A stretch of DNA of 64,000 bases from positions 29,409,897 to 29,473,896 of the forward strand of contig NC_019875.2 in assembly GCF_002234675.1 (NCBI RefSeq). Direction: 5' to 3'. This DNA is from Oryzias latipes (lineage: Eukaryota; Chordata; Actinopteri; Beloniformes; Adrianichthyidae). This document shows, piece by piece, positions 1 through 14,811 of the stretch. The notes under the pieces are model-generated. The model saw nothing but the letters and a program-made list of their open reading frames with translations, searched no databases and had not been told where the DNA came from. The translations under genes were made by a program, and so were the position numbers. Position 1 is the stretch's first letter. Every line of letters starts with the position of its first letter.

Positions 1-257
1 TAACGTGTCATCAAATGCTAAAAATAGCAGAAAAAAGGTTCAAATCAAAAGACTAATGAGGATCAGACTCTACAAATGGGTTTGATTATAATAAACTTTC
101 AAGAAGTCTCACTTCATTACAGATTTTAAATGAAATAAATTGTAATTGATTAATTTTTGTTGGCTTCACAACTGAGGTTTGGCGATATGAATTCACACAA
201 ACCTGTTTTATTTATGTTCACAACGTTATGACAACTGCATGAATGTCTGTTGATCAG

Positions 258-1463
258 GTTCAGTAAAACACAACATCAAACTAACGAGTCCAGATGACGG
301 CAACGGGCCGGCAGTGAAGGATTTATCAGAAGCTGTCTGTCAGGCCACCGGCGTTCCCCCCGCCTCTCAAAAACTCATCTTCAAAGGTTTGGGTTTGACC
401 TACATTCTTTTTTTTTTTTTTTTTTGAATGCATCCCATAATTAGGCCTTGACTCCATGTCGCGGCATTGTGATAGTTTCTGAAAACGAAGATCTAAAGTG
501 ATCAACCAGCTGAGCGTTGTTGCAGTGTCGTGGTGATGCAGACAAAAACGGTTGTCGTGGTTACCAGTTTCTTTAATTTGCTAAAAACTATACATAAGGA
601 AGACCAAATCTTTATTTCTGTATTTTCTTTGACTTGGTGCGTCTGCAATTTTTTGCTAACATATTCTTCTTTCTTCAGGGAAGTCTCTGAAAGAGATGGA
701 CGAGAGGCTTTCCACCTACGGGATCAAAGACGGCTGCAAACTCATGATGATCGGGAAACGGGTAAGACGCTCGGGCGCCGCCCCTGATTGAGTTGGCGTG
801 CGCACATCCCACTGACAACGCTGTACAAACAGAACAGTCCGGAGGAAGAAGCTGAGCTGAAGAAGCTGAAAGACATTGAGAAGTCGGTGGAAGTGACCGC
901 CAAGAAGCTGGAGAAGGTGGACGGGGAGTTGACGGGACTGAAGAACGTGAGCCACAGATCCTGGAGGGAGAAAAGCATCGTCAGATGGGTCGTTTCTTTG
1001 AGGTTTCACCTCTTTTCTTTGCTCTGCAGGGCTTCTTGGCCAAAGACCTCCAAGCTGAGGCTTTGAGCAAACTTGACCAGAGAGTTAAAGTTGCTGCTGA
1101 GCAGTTCATGAAGATTCTGGAGCAGATAGACGCCATAGTAATCTCTTTTTGGATTGAGCTTTTTATCCCTCGAGTGTTGGTCATTTCTAACACACTCCTC
1201 TCTCTCTCTCTCTTTCCTCTAAAGTCTGTCCCGGAGAATTTTAACGACTTCAGAGTGAAGAAAAGGGGCCTCATAAAAACCGTGCAGGTTAGCCAGTAGG
1301 TTTCTTTTTTTCTGCTTTTACTGACGACGCTAAAAAAAATTGACTCCTATTTTTCTGTTTTTCGTGGCCTCAGGACTTCCTGGCCCAGTGCGACAGGCTG
1401 GAGGCGGGTATATCAGACCACCTATCAAAGACCCAGTCCAAGAACTTGGCTCTGGCAGACTGA
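258..1463 (+). CDS. bag1: BAG family molecular chaperone regulator 1 (3' part of gene, six exons)
   Basis: BAG1 is a co-chaperone that binds the Hsp70/Hsc70 ATPase domain and acts as a nucleotide-exchange factor; it also binds Bcl-2 and Raf-1 in other vertebrates. Exons read here: 258-386, 679-761, 833-946, 1030-1137, 1225-1287 and 1374-1463, all with AG/GT borders and continuous phase. The first two encode the end of a ubiquitin-like domain ([13 protein letters not shown]..., ending KLMMIGKR). The next encodes a charged helix ([18 protein letters not shown]). The last three encode the three-helix BAG domain ([48 protein letters not shown]). The stop is TGA at 1461-1463. The start codon and the 5' exon(s) lie before the window, and bases 1-257 are intron. 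The family match is clear from the BAG domain and the domain order. It is transcribed away from the window edge and converges on myl12. Confidence 0.93.
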
Positions 1464-1984
1464 AGCTGCTTCCCTTACTGTGTGCTATCTGTTGCTCTGT
1501 GAGCAAAGTGTACCAACGGCTTCAGATGTGGAGCAGATTTTATTTATTTCTCGGTGTGATGTGCTTCATAACGAAAGGAGACTTTGCTGAGATCATGAGG
1601 GTCAGCCGTAGGTGAAGATGCGTCTCAGACTCAGACATGGACTGGAGCGTCGGTGGTGCTTTGATGTTTACCGTAGATCAAATCCTCCGTCTGTCCTGTG
1701 GCGTTTTCCTCCCATCGGCCTTCAGCTGTTCCTCTCGGTCGCCGCCAGCCTGATCCACAGAAGTAAGTGAACCCTCTTTAGATGTTTCCACCACGTCAAC
1801 TTGAAGAGGTTTGTGAATTTACAGAGTTGTATTTTTGTTATAAAAAAAGGAGAAAGTCAAATTAGGCAAATCACATCATCATCAACTGACTTCTACTGTA
1901 CATGTTCATCAAAATCACGACGACTGCAGAAAAATGAATAAATTTTAAGCCAAAAAGACAGATCTCCAATGTTTGGACGTTTAT
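1464..1984 (+). other. bag1 3' UTR and spacer
   Basis: Non-coding stretch after the bag1 stop codon. The first few hundred bases are probably bag1 3' UTR. I see no clear AATAAA close to the stop, so the transcript end is not placed. No other gene is visible. Confidence 0.4.
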
Positions 1985-2110
1985 TTCTGAAGTCCCGCTC
2001 CCATCATCTTCTGATCGATTTTCCCAGCATTCCTTAATGATGATGCCATTTTTAGCCAAAATCAGAGTAAGCCAGCCCCCACTTCCCATCGCCCATCCTT
2101 TTATACAGTG
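1985..2110 (+). repeat. Dispersed repeat family B, truncated copy
   Basis: Shares the blocks GTCCCGCTC, ATCATCTTCTGATC, and TTTTTAGCCAAAATCA with copies at 12370-12850, 20435-20840, 34865-35165 and (partly) 4005-4170. No terminal inverted repeats or target duplication can be seen, so the class is unknown. Confidence 0.5.
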
Positions 2111-2204
2111 AGCTTAATGGAAAGACCCACTCTGGGGAAACTGGTGTGTTTCTTTAACCTCTTCTTGGGGCATTTTTCTGATGATGGAGGACAAATATTT
2201 AAAA

Positions 2205-2606
2205 GAAATTCAGCTTAAATTGCAAATCTGAGGATTTCTTTATTCAACTTGTTGTGAATCAGGAGCAGGCGAAAAAAAATGACGCTTGAAATCAACCCAA
2301 GAGACCCTGTGATCGCAAGGTCATCCGCTCTGGAACACGGCGCCAAGTCATCCACCGTTCGCTCCAGGAGTTCCATCCTTAGATCTTTTTGATCGATGAT
2401 GGCCTTTGGCTCCTGGGTCTCTTCTTCCACAAGGTGTTTTCAGATGTTTTACCACTTCACTGACGACCTTTGACATGAAGTTCAGAGATTCCTTAATATC
2501 TGCAATTTCAGCAGCTAATTTGGTTTTACTGGTCATGTTGCTCCGAGTCTCGGTTAAAGATGAAGCTGCTCTGCTCAGTCCTCTTCTTTTTGGACACAGT
2601 AACTGC
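2205..2606 (-). mobile_element. L1-like LINE ORF1 relic
   Basis: The minus strand encodes pieces in two frames that resemble fish L1-type ORF1 proteins: first MTSKTKLAAEIADIKESLNF (starting at 2536), then, after a frameshift, IIDQKDLRMELLERTVDDL followed by SRADDLAITGSL. The lysine-rich start, the heptad-like helix and the 'RVDDLE-SR-DDL' type motif are typical of the coiled coil and RRM entry of L1 ORF1p. The region is short, frameshifted and has no reverse transcriptase, so it is a dead fragment. Assignment rests on motif memory, not on a search. Confidence 0.6.
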
Positions 2607-3014
2607 TAATCGTCAACATGATCGAGTGCCGGTAGTTTAAAGTGGATAAATGTAGCGTAAATACCGATATCTTGATGATTGAAGGATGACGCCATGTTTT
2701 TTGGATTTTTGATGGATTGTATCAGGCCTCCATTCCAAGAATGGCACCAGTCTGCCTCCTTCAGGGAGGCAGGAACAGGAAGTGACCCAAGCGATGTTAT
2801 TAGAACAGATGGTGACCGCCATCGTTGAACCCACAATGACGTGCAGAAGTGACTGGATTCCTTCATAGGAATCCCTTAATGATCCACCTTCAGCTGTTCT
2901 AGAACATGAGGTTGTTTCTGTGACATGAAGACGTCATGGCGCCGGTGAATCACGCCGACTCATCACATCCCATATAATAACTTTTTCTGAAAAGCCAAAA
3001 TCATTTCAGGACAC

Positions 3015-3020
3015 TTTATT
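3015..3020 (-). terminator. Candidate poly(A) signal of myl12
   Basis: AATAAA on the minus strand, 180 bp past the myl12 stop codon. It is the first canonical signal downstream and the natural candidate for the transcript end. Confidence 0.6.
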
Positions 3021-3199
3021 CTGAAAGAAAGAAGACGTCTGGTCTGTGCAAAGGAGCTTTAAAGTAGGATTGGTGGAGGACCCAGAGGTCCCGCAAGCAG
3101 CTTCAACAAAACACCGCTGGCAGGTTCAGCCGTGACGCCACAACAGCCAACGCCGTCCAACATGAAGAACGCCGTGACCTTTGGACAGGCGGCGAGTCT

Positions 3200-5141
<1,942 letters not shown>

Positions 5142-5709
5142 TTACGGTTTGACCGATGGGACAGATCCTTAGAATTTAGGACGTTTAGTTTGTGAAGCAG
5201 AAACTAAAACTTCTGTGAAACAGAAGCTCTACCTGGAAGTACATCCATCCAATTTTTATTCTAATTTCTTTAGAGTAAGGAGGAATGATGGTAAGTTTCA
5301 GCATAAACTTGACATTTGTTGTTACCAACCAATATTAATATTGATCTCTGATTTCTTTTAAATAAAAGGTCTCTTGGGTTTAGTATTACATGTTAATAGA
5401 TTATTGTAATAAATCGATCGTGTGCTGGATTACAGGTTTTGTTTGCATTGAGTAGTTTCTATAAACAAAACACCTTTTTTGTTGTTGCTGAAAAGCCCTA
5501 TAAGTTAAAGTTTAAGGAATCAACTGATGTGGTGTGTTTGGTATTATTTTGGAAAAATACATTATAAAATGATGCAGCTAAACTGTGATTTTAAAGCACA
5601 AAAACTTACAGCGGAATTTTTATTCTAAACTTATTTTGAGTTTTATTATGATTTGATCCTTTTTTTTTAAATAATAACAGCTTATTCATGGGATTTTATT
5701 AATTGTCAT

Positions 5710-5721
5710 AAATAAATAAAA

Positions 5722-5775
<54 letters not shown>

Positions 5776-5787
5776 TTTTATTTATTT
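5710..5787. repeat. 78-bp AT palindrome with (AT)n core in myl12 intron 1
   Basis: A pure (AT)n run at about 5725-5772 is flanked by perfect inverted arms: AAATAAATAAAAATCAT on the left and ATGATTTTTATTTATTT on the right. The whole block can form a cruciform or hairpin. Confidence 0.85.
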
Positions 5788-5999
5788 TTTTAAAGAAAAA
5801 ACAACGCATTTTATTTATAAAACAAACAAAACATAATTTTTTATCTCATCATCATCTCTTGACCTAATTAAAACGGTGAGCTAGCTTTAGCTTTAGCCGC
5901 TACACGGGATTACTTCCGCGCATCTCCGCTGACCTTAAATCGATTAAAACTAATCTGTTTACAGAATTAAAGACCGAAAAAATAACCCGAATGACCCAC

Positions 6000-6180
6000 C
6001 TCAGTGCAAATATTAATCTCTCAGAGAAAATGACGGTTTAAAATAAACCGCAGCCACAGGCTAATGAAGAAGAGGAGCGTCAATATTTTATGTTCTGGTT
6101 CTGAAAATGGACCAATCAGAGGGCAGCTGGACGAAACCAACGGTCTGGAATGTTCCACTTTACAGCGCCGTTTTAAACAA
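6000..6180 (-). promoter_or_regulatory. Probable non-coding first exon and promoter of myl12
   Basis: Minus-strand donor CTGAG|GTGGGT ends an exon at 6000 and fits the acceptor at 5076 (CTGCATTTCAG). The sequence just upstream contains CCAATCAGAG (plus strand 6113-6122), a CCAAT-type element, in a locally less AT-rich patch. The transcription start is inferred to lie near 6100-6180. No RNA evidence is available. Confidence 0.5.
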
Positions 6181-6555
6181 AACTTTAGTTTTTCGTATAT
6201 AATTTTAAAGATAATTATTTAAAGTATGAGGCATGCGGGCTAACATTTATTTTAATTGATAATAATAATACAATAACATGTATTTACATTAATTTATTAA
6301 AAAAGGTCGCAGGAAACGTTTGACCACTAGATGGCAACAAAACTCAGGAGAACAGTTTTCTCACTATATTTGTACGCATAATTTTGATTCCATTTTATTC
6401 ATTCATAATAAATACTTTCACGGTTCTAGCCGCTGTCACTCAATAATTATACTAAAATAAAATGTCATAGCGTCTCATAATTCTTTGGCCCTGCAGTCCA
6501 GCGCTCAGGCGAGGCCTGCATTTAGATCCAGTGTGGCCCTTCTGGTCTCATGGTT
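6181..6555. other. Spacer between the divergent myl12 and myom1 genes
   Basis: AT-rich DNA without gene signals. myl12 and myom1 start back to back, so this stretch probably holds regulatory input for both. Confidence 0.4.
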
Positions 6556-6764
6556 CTATATTTAAAGCGGCTCCGGCCTTAAAAGGTCCTGACAGTGTCT
6601 TTGCATTCTGCCGAGTGGCAGCCTTATTTTTGCTCAGTGGACAGCCACCGCGTCCACGGCCCCTCGTCCTGCCGCTTTGCCTGGAACTAAGCCTGCTTTT
6701 AGGAATAACACACCCTTTCATTGATTATTTTCCACTGTTGTTGACTGCTGACCTCTGCCTTGTG
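6556..6764 (+). promoter_or_regulatory. Candidate muscle promoter and non-coding first exon of myom1
   Basis: CTATATTTAA at 6556-6565 matches the MEF2 consensus YTAWWWWTAR exactly and can also serve as a TATA-like element. A GC-rich segment follows and ends in a good donor (TGTG|GTGAGT, exon end 6764). A matching acceptor (GATTGACTTACAG) lies at about 7758-7770, just before the start codon at 7811. This fits a 5' UTR exon followed by an ATG-bearing exon, as in other myomesin genes. The assignment is inference from motif and splice signals. Confidence 0.45.
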
Positions 6765-7770
6765 GTGAGTGACACTCAATGGATAATACTTTAAAACAAA
6801 AAAAGACAAAAAAAATGTCTTTATGAACTCTGACCTCCCATTATCAAGGGGTCCTGTCATTTTATAATCTTCCTAAAACTGCTTTGCTTCTTGTCTAATC
6901 TCGTTTAGTGCTGCCTGACATAGTGTGGGTCACAAAGGCCTGCATGGATCCCTGTGTCAGGTTTATAGTGTACCTAAATAACCTATTAATCCATCCCAGT
7001 TTCCTTAAAAAAGGTTTGTTTTTTGGTGATGACTTGGATTGCAGTTTAACAACCAGAATTCTCCTGGCTCACAGCAGATTTTAGGATGCAGCTCTCAGCG
7101 TTTGCTGCTTGCAAGTGTTTGTTGGCTGAAGCAGACATCAGCAGATGGTTTATTCAGAAACATTAAGTTGACAGTGATGGGCAGGGCGGCTGAAACCAAG
7201 CCTGATGTGTTCATGTTTCCAGGAAAATATGTTGGAACTGTGGGTAAATTTATGGAAAGTCATCTTTAGACCAAATCTTGAATCTGAAACGTGTTTGCCG
7301 GGAAAAAAAACATCATTAGACGAGATGAGATGGAAAACTCCTCGTGTAACATATTTTATGGCAACTTATTGTCACAATAAACATCACTTTTAGTAGTGTT
7401 GACCACGTAGATTTATTTTTTATTTTTTGGTTGCGTCTTTAGTTGGGATGAGACCAGTTCTTGTCCAGTCGTCGTGTTTAGACCCCACAGGATACTCCGT
7501 CCACACTTTTGATTTTTTTGTGTTTCAGTTGATCAAAGTTTGCAAAATTGTATTTTTTCTTTCATCAAAAACATTTTGTTGAATCAGAAAGAATCAAACT
7601 TTTCTGCATTTATATGAATCATTTAGATAAAAAAAAAAAACACAATGAGAACCTGCTGCTGCCTCAGTGAGCTTCATACCTGCTGCAGCTTTAACCCTTA
7701 CTAATGCCCCCCATCCCCCCACCCCCGCTCTGAAATCCATCTACATGAATAACAGTGAGATTGACTTACA
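6765..7770 (+). other. Probable first intron of myom1
   Basis: About 1 kb without coding signal; short A/T runs near 7630. The open frames at 7039-7393 have no family resemblance and no matching splice sites. Confidence 0.35.
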
Positions 7771-7810
7771 GAGCCGGTAAAGTAAAGGACGGCCAGTGTA
7801 AGTTGGCGGG

Positions 7811-10800
7811 ATGTCGGGATCAATACAAGCGGTGCAGAAGCAGCATCTGCACCAGCAGCAGGAGAAGCAGCAGCAGCAGCATCATCACTATGAGAGCAGC
7901 TATTACCTGAGCACCAAGTCGTCTGTTAGCCAGCAGGCTTTCTCCGCCTCCACGACCACGACCACCAGCCGTCGGTAAGAGGATGGACAAGAACTGCGGC
8001 CCAGATCGATGCTGTCAGCTGTACCTTCAGTCAAATCAGGGTCAGATGAGTCACAGATATAAAAACTTGCTGTTTTTACATCTGTAAAACCAGAAGTTAG
8101 TTTACATTTATCATATATTTTATTCAAAAACCTTTAAAATCCAAGAGATTTTATGTGTTTTTTTTAAATGTCTAAATCCAACAATAGTGGATTCCTTCAG
8201 TGTCTTTTTGTGAAGTTCTTTCACCAGGAGTGTTTGATTGTTGAAATCTCATCTATAACACAAACCATATGGATTCAATCTACACTACAGACACCGTCCA
8301 CTTTATACATATTCATATATTCAACCTCCATCCAATTTTTGCCTTATTTTAGTTTCCAAAATGCATCAAACTTTTAACTATACAGTGTACAGGTTTGTTC
8401 ATGAATGAAAACAAAAGGACTGATTTCCAAGTTCAACAGTCATATTTTGTTGTTGCTTGTGTTTGGATTTATTCCTGCAGCTTCTCCTTCACTCTAGCCT
8501 CCTCATTGTGTTTCCGATGTCAAAGGCAGACATGAAACAATCAGCTCATAACGGGAAGCGCCACTTCTGGTAGGGTGGGGATGTTGAAAAAGTCCTTCCA
8601 TGACCTCCTGACTACCAGAGAAACGTCCAGTCAAAAAATCCACCCTAAACGACAAGCCCCAGAGCCCCGCCCCTTCGCATTTGGCATCATTGAAAAGCCT
8701 CAAATGTCCTCTGTAGGAACCAAAAGGAGTTCATTTTCAGGTTTAGAACTGTCCTCTACAGAGGACTAATATGCACTGCTGGCATTCAAGAGGATGAGGA
8801 AGACTTTACATTTTCAGTTTTGTCCTTCCAGCTGTTTGTCTCTCATCTCTGCATTGATGCTCCTCAACACCAGAACTGTTGGTTTGGTCAAATCCTGAAG
8901 TAAAAAACCGGTGGGAGGGATGATCCCCTCCTCTCTGAACATGGAAGAACGTGTCCTTCAAGCCGCCAGGCTTGTAGTACATGTTGGAACAAGAGGACTT
9001 TCCAAACGGGGTCAAGGAAAGAATTTCAGCGGCTTGCCAGGTTCTTCGTAGACAGCAGAGCTATTTTTAAGACGTTGCCGTCAGGTCAACTGTAAATCCG
9101 CCGTGTGAAAGCCAAGAAATATGATGAAGCTCCTTCAGAAGGTGGAAACCACAAACCTGGAATCCCCATAGTGCTTGTTCGCTGCTGTAATTTGTCTTTT
9201 TTCTGAGCTGCTTCTCCTCTTTGTTTGTTTAAGACCAACTCTCTCAGTGACATCTTTTAAAAGACTGAAATTCTTTGAGAGTTGTTTGACTTCAGGACGA
9301 CCGCCGCTCATTCCTCAAAGCTCTTTTTTTTGGAGGGGAAGGGGGGGTTGACAGGGTTTTTGTGCTTGGGAGGGCCTCACATCAGTGTGCTCATGCTTCA
9401 TTGGGCCGCCGTGCTTTGGCGCCTCTGCTGCAGCACGGCGTGCACAGAAAGCGTTCTGCTTGGCAGAAATCGTGAGTGAAAACGCTGCGTTGGCTCCTCA
9501 GAGTCTACACACAGACCCAATGGGACAACGAGACAGAAAGTGACACGCCGGAACTGAAGAGCAGGGACAGAAACGTTATTTTTCTGAGCAGTTGGACTAT
9601 ATAGTGCTCAGAAAACGTGTTTATATATCAGAACACGTATTTGCAGAACTTTACATGCAGTTGATCCGTTTTGATCACAAAAAAATGGATGTAAGTTTTA
9701 CTCAAATGACGACTTCAAGGCCAAACCGTGGACTGTATCTCAGACCTGGAGTGAGCAAGTGCACCGTCCACAGAAAATGGTTTAATCACCAAATTAACTT
9801 AATTGAGTTGCCTTTTTTTTGGAGAACAGACGAGCAGGGATTGGTCCGGGTCGGTCAGAGTTTCTATGGCAACCACTCTCACCAATCAGGAGGGGAAACG
9901 TTGTTAGGCCACACCCCTACCACTCGAAGGTTAACGTTGACTTAAACTGTCAATCTTTGAAACGTGGGCTCCTGCAGGCTCCTCCTACTTTTATTCAAGC
10001 GTCTGTTTGGTCAGATTATAACTTGAAAAATTTGAACTACAGAAAATGAGGATTTAAATAAAAAGAAGGTATCAGATCCAGAAGGTTTATTCTGTCCAAT
10101 ACAATGACTGAGTAACAGCTGTTTATTTATCAATAGAAGTCTGTGGGATTTGGGCTTCTTGGAGCCACTTCCTGTTTGGAACGCCAGGGGGGAGGAGTCA
10201 GTCCAGTTCTCAGATCCAGTCATTGGTTGAATGTTTTTATAGCATGCAAAAATAAATATATACTTCTTGGCCTAACAAAGTTTTATGTTTATTCCTGTAC
10301 AAAAAAAGCTCAAATAATTCCAGGTAAACATTGTGACAAAAATATGAGGCCCCGCCCACCCTCTGCACACACAGCAACCCAAAACACCCTGCAGGTGAAC
10401 CAAATTCTCCCCATAATCATGTGATCATGTGGCGGTACAACTGTTCCCACAAAGGTCAAAAGATCAAGCCTAAGATGGACACTTTATGGCAAAAGTCATT
10501 TTCTTCAAACTGAATATTAAAATAAATAAGTGTTCATCTGGTTTGTTTCTGATCTGCAGACGCTTGGTCTTCATGTTTCCGTGGAGAATCTTTTCATTTT
10601 CCTATTTTCCCCTCTCAGCCAGAAGAAGTCTGTGAAGGTCGAGAAAGGGCAGGAGGGGGTCAAACTGAGCTCCATACCCAAGACAGCCAAGGGCAGCTAC
10701 CTGGCCATGGACAAGGACAAAGAGGTCATAGGTTACGTTGTTCCTGTGTTCAGAGCCAAGTGAGCGCAGAAGAATGATGCAATGACTCCCATGCGCCAAG

Positions 10801-13800
10801 GCGGTTCTGTTCTCATGTGTTGGGGGTTTGATTCCTGCAGCCACGACACAGTCCGGGGTCTGATGGAGGCCCAGGAAGACGAGGTCGCAGAGGAGGGGAT
10901 CAACTACGTGGCCATGAGGAACCTATTTGTCAGGGAGGCTGTGGAGGTCAAGGTGGAGAAGAAAACCCGAACCAGGAACGTCAGGGAATCTGCAGACCGC
11001 CTGGAGCTGGGGAAGACGGTAAAAAAAAAGCCAATTCTTCTGGATCTTCAACAGAAAAGTCATTTTCACTCGGAGGATTTTGAAATTCTTCACTGTCACA
11101 CTACAGATGGAGGAATGGTCCGAATTCCGTAAGAAAATGAACCCGGACAGCCTGACACACCCTCCAGAGTTCATCGTGAAGCCGCGTGGACAGACCGTGC
11201 TGGAGGGGAAGACCGTCAAGCTGCACTGCACTGTGGCCGGATGGCCCAAACCCAGGATCGCCTGGTGAGTCGCCTTCCAGGATCATCCGTCACACGAGAG
11301 ACGTCATCAGAAGTCATGAGACAGTTTTCCTCCCCGCCTCTGCGTCCTAACAAACTCTAAAATGATGTTCCCAAGGTACAAAAACAACGTGCTCATCGAC
11401 GCCAAAGCCCACCCTGAGAAGTACACCGCAGAGAGCAGTTACAACATGCACTCCCTGGAGATCAAGAAGTAGGTCATCCTCCAGGCCACGCCCCCCGCAC
11501 GGCGCCCCTGCAGATCACAGCCTTCCGGCAGACGCTGATCGACTCTCATGCTTCACTTTCAGCTGTGATTTCTTGGACACTGCTCAGTACTGCGCCTCCG
11601 CTCTGAACGTGAAGGGCGAGGCTTCTTCTGTGGCCACTGTTGTTGTCAAAAGTAGGTAACAGTTTCAAATTTACAGGTAAAGATGCTCCAGATGGAGTTT
11701 TACTGAACATTTAAAATTAACATAAAAACCTGATGATTTAATGGTAAATTTGATCCAAAGTTGATCTTAAATTTCTTCATTTACTGAGATGTTTCTTTGC
11801 AGGATTTCAGGAGGGCGAGGAAGCAGGCCCGCTTGATCCTAAACCACGTACGTTATTTAGTAAAAATCAATAACTTCTTTTTTTTACTGTTGCAGTTTGA
11901 AAATCACATGAGGCCAACCCAAAATGTGTTTTCTCTCATCTCAGGGGTCTGCAACCTTTAAAAATAAAAGATCCATTTGGTTCAGTTTCTTACAGACCAA
12001 AACGCAGCAATGTCTCACTGTATTGTTTTAAAAAGAAACACTTTTTTAATATCATTTGAGAACATTAAAGCCATTCTTTTCTTAAATTTTGCTTTTGAAT
12101 ATGTAGAATAGTTAAATTATGACAATGTTATATTTTTCTATTTTAAACAAATTGAACTTCTTTTACTTTTGAAGTTCCTTTCAAAATAAAATACACCCTC
12201 CTACTGCAGCAGATTTAGAAGAATAAAAAATTAAAAAATTGAAAAATTGGAATTGTATGTTAATATTTATCATATCATTTGGTGCACCATCATTATTTTC
12301 ATCATTTTATTATTAAATATAAACAACACTGGCACAGAGCTCAATACATATTAATGCAATTATATACTTTAAAGTCCCACTCAGATCATCTTCTGACCTG
12401 CTTTCAAAGTGTTCTCAGTCGTCTTTTAATCACGATTGTGTTGTTTTTAGCCAAAATCATTAAATCTGTGTCGTTTTCCAGGACATAGTTTCTGCAGGAC
12501 AACAGGACTTCATTAGAAACTCACCTCTGAGTTGTGGGCGGGACTGTAGGTGTGAAGAAACCCCGCCCACGTTTCATTTCTCCTTGCTGAGAGCTCGGAG
12601 TGGGGAGCTTGTGGCCCCTCCCAGCGTATTTTCTACATCACAAAAAAGAACTTTTTCAAACTGTTTCTTTTTTGTCAGCTCCTGATTCAAAAGGATTTGA
12701 AAAAAAGAAACATTCAGACATGCAATTTTGAGCTCCATCTTTTTCATAAATGTCCTCCATCTTTGCAAAAAAGCCGCAAGAACATTTTAAAAACACAAAA
12801 AACGTGATTTTTAATTGGAGCGGATTTAAAATCTTTGAACTCTGAACAGCAACTAGACACTGCAGTGCAGCCGGAGATGAGAATCAGCAGCAGAGTCAAC
12901 TTTTTCTGACGTGTAAAATTTATATACCTAAAAAAACAAATGAACCAAAACTACAAATTATTAGCATTTTTTTTTCAAAGCCAAAGAACCTCCGGTTGCA
13001 GACGCCTGTCCTAACCTCTGAAAGAAGTTTAAAATCTCTTTTTTTTCAATGTCAGACTGTTTTGTTTCATTTTATTTAAGCTAACAAGTATATTACGGTT
13101 AAAGTTCTCGTGGCAAAAGTTAGAAATCACATTTGTAACTTTTTGGTTAAAAAAGAAAATGAGATAATACAAAAAAAAAGAAGTAATTTAGGAATACCTG
13201 AGCATCTACGATGAAGACTTTGATACCACGGCTGATTTAAGGAAGATGCTGTGATGATTCTGCCCTCAGATGGTTTCTGCCCAGAGTATGGAGTCACCTT
13301 TGAAACCACCATCATCGACAAGTTTGACGTCGCCTTTGGCTGCGAGGGCGAGACGCTGAGTCTGGGCTGCACCGTGGTCATTTATCCCACCGTGAAGAAG
13401 TACCAGCCTGAGGTCGTGTGGTACCGAGACTGTAAGTGGAAGTCTCAAAGGGCAAAGGTCGTCCTGGCTCCTGTCAAACTGTGACCGTGTCCCCTCAGCT
13501 GTGCCCCTGAAGCCCTCAAAGTGGGTGCACCACCACTGGTCCGGAGAGCGGGCCATCCTCACCCTGACCCACCTGAACAAGGAAGACGAGGGCATGTACA
13601 CGCTCCGCGTCAACACCAAGTCCGGCTTCGAAACCCACTCTGCCTACGTCTTTGTCCGAGGTAATGCCGGGCCAGAACACTTTTCCAAAACTTTTAAACT
13701 AATTTAGATTTTGGTTTGTCCCCGTCTAAAAAGGGGATTGATTGTAAAAGGACGTTACATTAAGGAAAAAGGAATAAAACCAATGCTTCAAAAATTCTCA

Positions 13801-14772
13801 CAAAGACCAAAGGAATAAAAAGTCTTTTATTATGACGTCTTTTTATTTTATTTTGGTTATGAGGAATAATTTACAACAATAACCAAACAAAACAAGGACC
13901 AAGATGCTCGTTATATTAATGCTGCCACACAGATCAAGTGATCCCAACAGTTAAGGAGAATCTGTAAACAAAGATGGCAAAAACCCGACAGAAGATCTCC
14001 CACTCTGACAAAAAATAATAAACAGAGACAGAAAATCCACAAAATAGAAATACAGCCTCAGCTGTAACAGATCCTAACAGAAATGTGCAGATTGTATTTC
14101 CATTAAAATGTATTTTATCACTTTCCAATTTAAAAAAAAACTACTCTGCACTGGAGAAAAAGTCCTTCTGAAACCATACAGAATACAAGATGTTTTTTCT
14201 CTCGTATGAGTAAAAGAAATTTGCTAATATTGCTACTAGAATTAGTTTTTGTATGATTTTCCAAAATGAGGTATGAATTCCTGCCCTTTTAAGGCAAAAC
14301 TGAATCTTAAAAATAGCTATAAACACTCATTTTAGGTCTAAAGCTCAAATAATTACAAATATTATGTCATTCATATTTGCTTATAGTTTTTAACTCTAAA
14401 TTCATTCTAGTTTAAGCGCTACGATCCTCATTTCCAGACCACAATCATCCTGAAATAGGAGTAGAATTACACATCAATTTATCTTAAAAATTAGACGTAA
14501 ATTATGAGTCAAAACCTGTTTTTATTAGAGATGTGACTTAACATGAAATATTTTCAGGATTAAGCAGAATATTTCAGGTTTATTGTCTTCAAAGAAACCG
14601 TTACATCTCACTGAAAGCCTACAGGTAAGTCAGTTTGTTTATGTAGATGTAAAGTTCAATTTTCAAAGAAAACATCCGGGAACTTTATTTGCAGCTTCCA
14701 GGATGTAGAAGGTCACAGCGATGAAACCGGAGCGTGTGACGGAGATCCACCTGATTTAGAGACAGCATCACC

Positions 14773-14811
<39 letters not shown>

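Larger units (their letters stand above)
7811..11018 (+). other. myom1: myom1 exons 1-3: N-terminal region
   Basis: Residues 1-161, before the first Ig. Exon 1 encodes a Gln/His-rich start (HLHQQQEKQQQQHHHYESSYY) and a Ser/Thr run (SASTTTTTSRR) from CAG and ACC/ACG triplets. Exons 2-3 encode a charged segment ending ESADRLELGKT. In vertebrate myomesins this end binds the myosin rod and is natively unfolded. It is much shorter than the human MYOM1 N-terminus as I remember it, and I see no KQSTAS-type tandem repeats. Confidence 0.75.
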
